DNA from: Kiritimatiellia bacterium
GTDB taxonomy: Bacteria; Verrucomicrobiota; Kiritimatiellia; RFP12; UBA1067
Length of the DNA stretch: 29,117 nt
Reading direction: 5' to 3'
Assembly (NCBI GenBank): GCA_017547265.1
Contig: JAFYQC010000081.1
Span: 1 to 29,117, forward strand
Both the position numbers and the translations under genes were made by a program. The notes beneath the pieces were generated by a model, which was not told the origin of the DNA, did no database searches, and saw nothing but the letters and a program-made list of their open reading frames with translations. Below are positions 23,017-29,117 of this stretch, one piece after another; the first letter of the stretch is position 1, and each line of letters begins with the position of its first letter.

Positions 23017-24822
23017 TTATTTCTTGCCTTGTGCCGGAACAGCAAGGGATGCGCCCTTCAAGTCCGTCCAAAGCGTGCCCTCGCCGGAGTGGATTACGCG
23101 GATGTTGACGGCGGGATTGAGCGCGTCGGCAAACACGAGGTCAGCCCAAAGCGACGGATCCTTGAACGCCGAGGCGCGGCGCTTGATGCCGAGCGCTTCC
23201 TCGTTCTCGACGAGGAACTTCGCCTTGACCTCTGCGGAACCGCGCGTCTCGGTGATCTTCGCCTGTATCTTCGCGCACTCGAGGTCGATCTCCGCCGCCT
23301 TGAGCTTCGTCTCGGCGTTTATCTCGGCGACGTCCTTCCTCATCTCGGCGGCGACTGTCGCGACGAGCTTTGCCGTCTCCTGTTCGACCTCGCGCTTTAG
23401 CTGGTCGACCTTTGCGACTTCGGTGTTCAGCTCGGCGCGACGCTTCTCGGTATCCTGCTGAGTCTTGTTGGTAAGGTCCTGTTCCTTCGCGACAGCAGCG
23501 GACTGAATCGGCGCGAGAATCTCCTCCGGAACTTCTACATGGCGGACGATCGCGTTCCTGACGAGAATGTGCTTCTCGCCAAGGACGCGCACGAGTTCAG
23601 CCGTCATCTCCTCCTGGAACTTCTGGCGGCCTTCGCCGTCAATGAACTCGCGCGCCTTGTAGTCCGAGCCCTTCATGCGCGAGATCGAGAGGATCTGCGG
23701 CATGATGATCTTAGAGACGACGGCGGGAAGGTCGCCGTAGAGCATGAAGATCTTCGAGATCTTCTCGGGCATCAACTCGAACTCTACCGTCATGTCGAGC
23801 ATGATAGCGAAGCCGTCGGACGACGGGAACTGCACGAACTGGTTCATGCCGAACGCGACCGAGTCGTTTGCAAGCTGCGACTGGCTGGCGTTGGCACGCG
23901 CAGGAGCTGGCGCGGATGCTTCGTACGCGGCGGCGGCAGGTGCGCCGCGCGTCTTGCGGTCGCTCCAATCGCCCGCCACCTTGCGCGCGACCGGCGCACG
24001 GGAGAGGGAATTGAGCGAGAGGTTGGAGAAGTTGCGGGCGCTGTCTTCGTCTACGATTCCGAGGTCGGCGTTCTGCGTAACGTATTCCGCGCGCTTCTGC
24101 ACCTGCTTCTGGAGCGTCATGCGCTGGAGTTCGTCGAGGCCGTTCGCGCTCTGGCTCTGCGCCTTTGTGAGAACGACTGTTCCCGACTTGCCGACGATCG
24201 AAACCTGGTTCATGCCGATTTCGACGACGTCAACCTGGTAGGCGCGAGGGTTCACGTAGTAAAGCCCCGGCTGCAGAACCTTCTCCATTACGCCCTTCTC
24301 GCCAGGACCAGCGAACGAACCTGCCGCGGCGGGCTTTCCGGTCTGGCTCGTCACGACACCGACATAGCCGATCGGGATGTTTATCGCGCTCATCACCTTG
24401 ACGTCGTATCCCTCTGGGTTGAGGCGATACCTGCCGGGGCCAAGCACGTCCTTCCACACGCCTTTCGAATCGCGGTCAGGCGCAAGAATCTCGCCAGGGG
24501 CGAGCTCGCGGCCGTTCTTCGAAGTCACGACGCCGACGGAGCCAGCAGGGATCGTAATCGCGGCTACGATACGCCAGTCATGCGTGACGGGGTTGAAGAA
24601 ATGGCGGCCTTCACCGAGAGGGATTCGCTGGACGCCCTTCTGCCCCGGTTCCGCGAGAATCGCGCCGGGCGGCAGTTCGTCGCCGGTCTTCGAAGTGACG
24701 ATGGCCATCTCGCCAGGACCGACATAGACCCTGCAGAAAATCCAGACGAACGCAAACGCGCCAAGCACAAACAAGGCGGCCACTGCAGCAAGCACAGATG
24801 CGAACTTTCCGAAGTTATTCAT
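23017..24822 (-). CDS. SPFH/band-7 membrane-anchored scaffold protein 1
   Basis: The 601-aa protein has a single N-terminal transmembrane anchor (about 8-31). Three similar ~60-residue modules follow, of the form 'G..GVVTS..G..L.PG.IL...KGV....L..GR...NP' (about 34-95, 96-160, 161-220). Next come a band-7/SPFH domain interrupted by an Ala/Ser-rich insert (about 290-330), and a long Glu/Lys/Ala-rich coiled coil (about 455-560, 'EVEQETAKLVATVAAEMRKD' region). SPFH proteins assemble into membrane scaffolds related to flotillin and stomatin. A strong AAAGGAGG is 5 nt from ATG 24822. Its start overlaps the stop of SPFH protein 2 by 4 nt (ATGA), suggesting a hetero-oligomer. Confidence 0.88.
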   Translation of the reverse strand: MNNFGKFASVLAAVAALFVLGAFAFVWIFCRVYVGPGEMAIVTSKTGDELPPGAILAEPGQKGVQRIPLGEGRHFFNPVTHDWRIVAAITIPAGSVGVVTSKNGRELAPGEILAPDRDSKGVWKDVLGPGRYRLNPEGYDVKVMSAINIPIGYVGVVTSQTGKPAAAGSFAGPGEKGVMEKVLQPGLYYVNPRAYQVDVVEIGMNQVSIVGKSGTVVLTKAQSQSANGLDELQRMTLQKQVQKRAEYVTQNADLGIVDEDSARNFSNLSLNSLSRAPVARKVAGDWSDRKTRGAPAAAAYEASAPAPARANASQSQLANDSVAFGMNQFVQFPSSDGFAIMLDMTVEFELMPEKISKIFMLYGDLPAVVSKIIMPQILSISRMKGSDYKAREFIDGEGRQKFQEEMTAELVRVLGEKHILVRNAIVRHVEVPEEILAPIQSAAVAKEQDLTNKTQQDTEKRRAELNTEVAKVDQLKREVEQETAKLVATVAAEMRKDVAEINAETKLKAAEIDLECAKIQAKITETRGSAEVKAKFLVENEEALGIKRRASAFKDPSLWADLVFADALNPAVNIRVIHSGEGTLWTDLKGASLAVPAQGKK

Positions 24823-26288
24823 TTCGCACCTCCTTTCTCGTTGGCGAAAGTGCTTTTGGCTGGAATCCCCATCATCTCGCGCGGATCGTCGGCTGTCACG
24901 ACGTCCGTCACGCGAGGAGCAGTCTTCTCGTAGAGCCGCGCCCTAAGGTAGTCGCGCTCGTCGGAATAGACCGCGACTTCGCGCTTCATGACCTCGGCCT
25001 CTGCTGTCGTGCGCGCTTCGACGACCTTGCGATCGGCTTCCGCCTTGGCGAGCTTCGCGGCGGCCTCGGCTTCCGCGGCCTTGAGTTCTGTCGCGGCGAC
25101 CGTCAGACGCGTCTCGGCGGCAATCGTGACTTCTGCCCTCGACTGCTCGGCGGCGATCTTTTTCTGGATGCGTTCGGTCTCTGCCGCGACTACCTTGGAG
25201 TTGCGCTCTGCGAGCGACTTCTGCTTGCCGAGTTCTGCGAGCGACTTCGCCTGGACGATCTGCTGGTCGATCTTCTTCGCCTCCTGGACGGCAAGTTCGC
25301 GCGCGCGAATGATCGCGGCCACTTCCTGCGGCGCGAATATGTCGCGGATGAGGACGGAGTTGAGCGAGATGCCCCACGGCGCGCAGACGCCCTTCAAGTA
25401 CGCCTCGAGCGAATTCTGGAACGCCTGGCGAGACTCGCCGACGATGAACTCGGTCGCGACTTTCTTCGAGCCCTCGATGCGCGAGAAGCCGCGCGCCGAA
25501 GGAAGGATGATCTTCTGGAGAATATCATCCATGTCACCAACCTCGTGCGAGAGGAGCGCGACCTTGTCGAGCTGCAAGTTGAACTCGAGCGTTCCCTCGG
25601 CCTGCACCGTGAAGCCGTCCTGCGTGAGGAACGTTATCGCGTCGGCGCCGGAAAGCTCGAAGCGCTGACTCTGCACGTTCACGATCGAGACGGAGTAGAG
25701 GAACGGATTGAGACGGTGCGTTCCTTCCTTGAGGATTCCGTCCGTCACGCCCTTCGCGCCCTCTCCGACGAGGAAGCCCGTGCCAGTCGCGGCATCGGCG
25801 CCCTCGGAAAGGATGTCGGAGCCCGTGAGACGCGTAACGACACCGACATGGCCGGGCTTGATCGTGATGTCGTCATAGAGCTTGATGTCGTAGGCAAAGG
25901 GATTTATGCGGTGGCGACCAGTGCCGAGAACGTCACGGACGATGCCCTTGAAGGAGTCGTCGCGGGCGATTATCTCGCCTGCGGGAAGGTCCTTGCCGAA
26001 CTTCCTCACTAGTACGCCGAACTTCCCCGCGGGAATGTCCATCGCGCGGAAGTACTTCCACTCCCATGTCCACGGATTGCGGAAGTAGCGGCCTTCAGGC
26101 AGCACGTCCGCCTGTAGGCCCTTGTACTCGGGCCCGGGCGAGAGGATCGCATCGGGCGGGAGGTCCTTCCCTGTCTTCTTCATCAGAACTGCAATCTGCC
26201 CGTTCTCGGGCTCGATGCGCCACCCCCACCATATCCACGCCGCGAAGACAACAAGCGCGGCCGGAATTACAAACGCGAGACTTTTCAT
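24819..26288 (-). CDS. SPFH/band-7 membrane-anchored scaffold protein 2
   Basis: From ATG 26288 the protein begins MKSLAFVIPAALVVFAAWIW, a transmembrane anchor. As in its neighbour, repeated 'IPAGKFGVLVRKFGKDLPAG.I' and 'KGI..DVLGTGRHRINPFAYDIK' modules follow, then the SPFH domain ('FTVQAEGTLEFNLQLDKVAL' region) and an Ala/Glu-rich coiled coil ('EQSRAEVTIAAETRLTVAAT' region). It is a paralogue of the first SPFH protein, without the Ala-rich insert. The upstream rsmI supplies the AAGGAG binding site in its last codons, and TAA is one base before the ATG. The longer frame to 26321 lies inside rsmI and is not preferred. Confidence 0.88.
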   Translation of the reverse strand: MKSLAFVIPAALVVFAAWIWWGWRIEPENGQIAVLMKKTGKDLPPDAILSPGPEYKGLQADVLPEGRYFRNPWTWEWKYFRAMDIPAGKFGVLVRKFGKDLPAGEIIARDDSFKGIVRDVLGTGRHRINPFAYDIKLYDDITIKPGHVGVVTRLTGSDILSEGADAATGTGFLVGEGAKGVTDGILKEGTHRLNPFLYSVSIVNVQSQRFELSGADAITFLTQDGFTVQAEGTLEFNLQLDKVALLSHEVGDMDDILQKIILPSARGFSRIEGSKKVATEFIVGESRQAFQNSLEAYLKGVCAPWGISLNSVLIRDIFAPQEVAAIIRARELAVQEAKKIDQQIVQAKSLAELGKQKSLAERNSKVVAAETERIQKKIAAEQSRAEVTIAAETRLTVAATELKAAEAEAAAKLAKAEADRKVVEARTTAEAEVMKREVAVYSDERDYLRARLYEKTAPRVTDVVTADDPREMMGIPAKSTFANEKGGAK

Positions 26289-26289
26289 T

Positions 26290-26997
26290 TTACTCCTTAC
26301 TTGTATCGGCTTTTCTTGCAAACTTTGGATTCGACCCAGCGATCACTAGAGCGACCTCTCCCTTGACCTTGGCGTCCTTATACTCGTTGACGAGATCGGA
26401 AAGATATCCGCGCGAGACGCGTTCGTGCATCTTCGTAAGCTCGATGCATACTGCCGCCTCGCGGTCGCCGAGCGCATCAAGCGCGGCCTCGAGCGTCGCG
26501 CCAACGCGGAACGGCGACTCGTAGCAGATTAACGTGTGTTCCTTGTCGGCGTCTTCGGCAAACCAGTTGCGAAGAGCGCCTGGGCCGCGCGGCGGGAAGC
26601 CGCGGAAAGTGAACGACGAAGTCGAAAGACCCGACATCAAAAGCGCGACCTCTACCGCGCTCGCGCCAGGAACGACATCGTAGGGGATGCTCGCCTTGGC
26701 GCAGGCGCGGATGAGCCGGTAGCCGGGATCGGAAATCCCGGGGTATCCGCCGTCGGAACAAAGCGCGACGTCCTTGCCCTCTGCGAGCAGCGACAGCACC
26801 TTCTCGGTGACACGTTCCTCGTTGCCCTGGCGATACGAGAACATTTCGGCAGGGCGCGGTATCTCGAAATGCGTCAGAAGCTGCCACGTTCGCCGCGTGT
26901 CCTCGCAGGCGATCGCGGCTGCGCCCCTAAGCGCATCGAGAGCACGCGGCGAGAGGTCGGCGAGATTTCCGATTGGAGTTGCAACGACGTGGAGCAT
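26290..26997 (-). CDS. rsmI: 16S rRNA (cytidine-1402-2'-O)-methyltransferase RsmI
   Basis: RsmI uses S-adenosylmethionine to 2'-O-methylate C1402 in the 16S rRNA decoding centre. Tetrapyrrole-methylase-fold landmarks are clear: 'MLHVVATPIGNLADLSPRAL' at the N-terminus, 'ACEDTRRTWQLL', 'ALCSDGGYPGISDPGYRLI' (family SDAG.P.ISDPG; here GGY), 'VVPGASAVEVAL' and 'FRGFPPRG'. 235 aa is slightly shorter than many RsmI proteins (about 280), missing part of the C-terminal extension. It lies between the MscS gene (3-nt gap) and the SPFH pair. Confidence 0.93.
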   Translation of the reverse strand: MLHVVATPIGNLADLSPRALDALRGAAAIACEDTRRTWQLLTHFEIPRPAEMFSYRQGNEERVTEKVLSLLAEGKDVALCSDGGYPGISDPGYRLIRACAKASIPYDVVPGASAVEVALLMSGLSTSSFTFRGFPPRGPGALRNWFAEDADKEHTLICYESPFRVGATLEAALDALGDREAAVCIELTKMHERVSRGYLSDLVNEYKDAKVKGEVALVIAGSNPKFARKADTSKE

Positions 26998-27000
26998 ACA

Positions 27001-27888
27001 CTACTTCGTGGGAGCCGTGTGGACTTCGATCTGCGGGAACGGAATCTTCACACCGGCCTTTCCAAGCGCGAACTTGACTTCGGTAAGCGTCGCCGCGGCG
27101 ACAGGCCAGTAGTCGGCGCTCTTGACCCACGGACGGACGTTGATCTGCACGGCGCTGTCGTTAAGCGAAGCAACGGCCACGGTCGGCGCGGGATCCTGGA
27201 GAACGCCAGGCACGTGGGCAACGGCCTCACGAATCACATCGACTGCGCGCGTGACATCCTCGCCATAGTCAACGCCGACCTGGAGATCGACACGACGAAG
27301 GCCAAGTGTGTTGTAGTTGACGATGGGACCGCCCCAAGCGCTCTTGTTGGGGATCACGATGCGCTTGCCGTCGGGAGTTTTGAGGACGGTCGCCATCATG
27401 TTGACCTCGAGGATCGTGCCGGAAAGTCCTGCCACATCGACGAAGTCGTCAACCTTGAACGGCTCGTTGAGCGCGATCATCATGCCCGAGGCGAGATTGC
27501 CAAGCGACTCCTGGAATGCGAAGCCGAGGATGAAGCCGGTGACGCCGAGGCCGGCGATGAGAGGCGTGACGTTCACGCCGAGACGGCCGAGCACCATCAC
27601 GATCAGAACAGCCCAACAGGCCTTCGTGACGACGGAGACGACGAAGTCCGCGAGAAGCCGCCCCTTGGCCTTGCCGCGCATAAGCGCCTTGCGGACCGCG
27701 AGAGAAATCAGTTTTATGGCGAGCCAGCCGACGAGCAGTATGACAATCGCGAACACGAGGTTCATCGCGAAGTCGAGACCCTTCTCAGTGAGCCACGTCG
27801 TAACCTGCTCGGCCATGTCCTTGCCTTCGCTGAACTGAGCGCAGACGGCGCCAGTAACCTTTTCCACCACAGAAGTTTCGTTAGTCAT
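27001..27888 (-). CDS. mscS: MscS-family mechanosensitive channel
   Basis: The 295-aa inner-membrane channel releases solutes under hypo-osmotic stress. It has an N-terminal amphipathic stretch, three transmembrane helices (about 38-60, 84-103, 108-130), the glycine/alanine-rich pore helix 'GLGVTGFILGFAFQESLGNLASG' (about 113-135), then the beta domain ('PFKVDDFVDVAGLSGTILEV') and the alpha/beta domain ending 'GVKIPFPQIEVHT'. All are typical of small-conductance MscS (E. coli 286 aa). AGGGA lies about 8 nt before the ATG. It is followed by rsmI with a 3-nt gap. Confidence 0.93.
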   Translation of the reverse strand: MTNETSVVEKVTGAVCAQFSEGKDMAEQVTTWLTEKGLDFAMNLVFAIVILLVGWLAIKLISLAVRKALMRGKAKGRLLADFVVSVVTKACWAVLIVMVLGRLGVNVTPLIAGLGVTGFILGFAFQESLGNLASGMMIALNEPFKVDDFVDVAGLSGTILEVNMMATVLKTPDGKRIVIPNKSAWGGPIVNYNTLGLRRVDLQVGVDYGEDVTRAVDVIREAVAHVPGVLQDPAPTVAVASLNDSAVQINVRPWVKSADYWPVAAATLTEVKFALGKAGVKIPFPQIEVHTAPTK

Positions 27889-27913
27889 TTTTGTTTCCCT
27901 TTCTTTGAAATCG

Positions 27914-29117
27914 TCAGCGGTTCACCACGTCCTCCACCGCACGGCAAAGCTTTTCGTAGTCGGTACCGTCGAGGAGTTTCTTCAAGTCGAACTTCGCGGC
28001 GAGGGCGTCAAGATCGGCATCGCGCCCGCCCTGCTCGCGCAGGATGCGGAACTTCTCGGCGGCGACGATGCCGTTCTTAAGTTCCAGGAAGCGCCAGCTC
28101 GGGGAGCCGTCGGGATAGGCAAGCGCGATGTCACCCGCAGTCCAGCGGCTGTATGTCATGTCGTTGCTCGAGTCCTCGCCCCAGCTGTTGTAAGCCCAGC
28201 GGAGAAAGCCGTCAAGACCGCAGGCGGCCGGGTAGAACCCGCAGACGAACGCCTCGCCGGGACCAGAACTCATGAAGGTGTTGGGCCTCACGGGGCCGCA
28301 GCAGACGTAGTAGGTCGTGATCTGGCCCGCCTTGCGACGGTCGGCGACTTCCGAGAGGAACGGCTTGTCGACATGCATAAGTATCTGAGAATAATTGTCG
28401 ATCTCGATGCCCTTGAACTCGCTGGGGCGGCGGTTGCCGGCCATCGCGATCTTGAGCCCGGGCGCGACGCGGCGCACGAAACTCGCGATGTAGGCGAGAT
28501 CCTCGGGCGAACGCTCGTCCATCGAGATGTATGTGTTCTTGAGCCAGCCCTTCGACTCGAGGTGCTTCGAGAAATCCTCGAGGAACGCCCCCCAGTATTC
28601 GTCAAAGAAAGGACGCCCGGGCCTCGCCTCGACGCGGACCTTCTTGCCGTCGGCGTCGGTGTAGTCGACCTTGTAGCCCCACGGGCACATCGTGTAGCAG
28701 GCGATGTCGGGACCGAGCCCGCACTTGCGGCCAAACTCGACATACTGGTCGAAAATGGAGTAGTCGAACGTCCACTTGCCGTCGGCGAGCTTGCGGCGGC
28801 CGATCATCGTGCCGTATGCGTCATAGCACTGGTGGTTCCAGGGCTGGTCGACGAGCGTGACCGTGAGCGCCTTCTGGCCTGCGGACGCGAGCATTTTCCA
28901 AAGCGGCTCCATCGCGGCGTAATGCTCGGGCGAAAACGGTTTCACGCCGTTGACGCGCGCAACGGCCCATGGATGCTGCCAGAGGTCGAGGAAGTATTTC
29001 CACTCTCTCGGCGGCGGGAGGACGCGGTCGAGAACCTTCACCTTGAGCTGCCCGAAATCGTACTCGCCCGCCTTTGCGTCAGGTGCGGCGGTAATCGTCG
29101 CAAAGTGGAGCCCCGCG
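27914..29117 (-). CDS. DUF4091 glycoside-hydrolase-like protein, 5' end outside the window
   Basis: The frame is open to the right edge: upstream of GTG 29041 it continues '...AGEYDFGQLKVKVLDRVLPPPREW', so the annotated part lacks its true N-terminus. The visible ~400 residues form a TIM-barrel-like domain ('FFDEYWGAFLEDFSKHLESK', 'TYISMDERSPEDL', 'CCGPVRPNTFMSSGPGEA') and the C-terminal 'GFLRWAYNSWGEDS' and 'AYPDGSPSWRFLELKNGI' segments typical of DUF4091, common in PVC and Bacteroidota polysaccharide users. It probably acts on glycans. It ends 26 nt before the MscS start, in the same direction. Confidence 0.88.
   Translation of the reverse strand, partial: AGLHFATITAAPDAKAGEYDFGQLKVKVLDRVLPPPREWKYFLDLWQHPWAVARVNGVKPFSPEHYAAMEPLWKMLASAGQKALTVTLVDQPWNHQCYDAYGTMIGRRKLADGKWTFDYSIFDQYVEFGRKCGLGPDIACYTMCPWGYKVDYTDADGKKVRVEARPGRPFFDEYWGAFLEDFSKHLESKGWLKNTYISMDERSPEDLAYIASFVRRVAPGLKIAMAGNRRPSEFKGIEIDNYSQILMHVDKPFLSEVADRRKAGQITTYYVCCGPVRPNTFMSSGPGEAFVCGFYPAACGLDGFLRWAYNSWGEDSSNDMTYSRWTAGDIALAYPDGSPSWRFLELKNGIVAAEKFRILREQGGRDADLDALAAKFDLKKLLDGTDYEKLCRAVEDVVNR

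Noticed and set aside
23539..28080. Very long plus-strand frames (for example 23539-24933, 24798-26012, 26536-28080)
   Set aside because: They are antisense to well-identified SPFH, RsmI and MscS genes and arise from the high G+C third positions; products are Arg/Asp/His-rich with no family.

Overview
The window looks like chromosomal sequence from an uncultured or little-studied bacterium of the PVC group, most likely Kiritimatiellota or Lentisphaerota. This is an inference from three things: a DUF4091 glycoside-hydrolase-type gene, many small secreted or fused proteins, and intergenic spacers built from short heptad-like repeats (CTCTGCG and CTGACTC runs). No rRNA, tRNA, CRISPR array, integrase or transposase was seen.

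Layout. (1) 1-2037: a decayed ORF6N-domain (phage antirepressor-like) gene, a spacer, a secreted protein of unknown function, and a cpYpsA-type SLOG protein. Each of the two intact genes has an extended -10 promoter and an identical 3' hairpin. (2) 2038-15868: an A+T-richer block of co-oriented minus-strand genes, bounded by a pair of diverged inverted repeats and read as one operon. In transcription order it holds a possible 45-aa leader ORF, a 5-methylcytosine methyltransferase, a protein with two GHKL ATPase domains and a histidine-kinase-like core, a receiver-like protein with an apparent C-terminal HEPN RNase motif, a DUF2971 protein, a second cytosine methyltransferase, a PLD-type (NgoFVII/BfiI-like) endonuclease, McrB-like and McrC-like (DUF2357) proteins, a 51-aa basic protein and a NYN-domain RNase-like protein. 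(3) 15869-17123: repeat-rich spacer with a truncated helix-turn-helix gene trapped between two direct copies of a modular repeat. (4) 17124-18320: a secreted chagasin-like/PHP-like fusion on the plus strand. (5) 18443-19204: hisF. (6) 19585-29117: a long, tightly packed G+C-rich minus-strand run: partial DUF4091 protein, MscS-type channel, RsmI, two SPFH/band-7 proteins, a multi-pass membrane protein, a chorismate mutase-Nudix fusion, a DjlA-like TerB/J-domain protein and a cation diffusion facilitator.

How the genes may work together. The centre of interest is region 2. Two cytosine methyltransferases, one PLD-type restriction nuclease and an McrBC-type modification-dependent nuclease share a transcript with a complete-looking phosphorelay (a GHKL kinase-like protein overlapping a receiver protein by 4 bases) and with two potential RNases (HEPN and NYN). 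My reading is a multi-layer anti-phage island in which a sensing or phosphorelay module could gate an RNA-cleaving abortive response, with restriction as the first layer. I do not recognise this gene set as a named system. The two-component logic recalls Detocs, but the architecture differs. The function is inferred from domains and context only.
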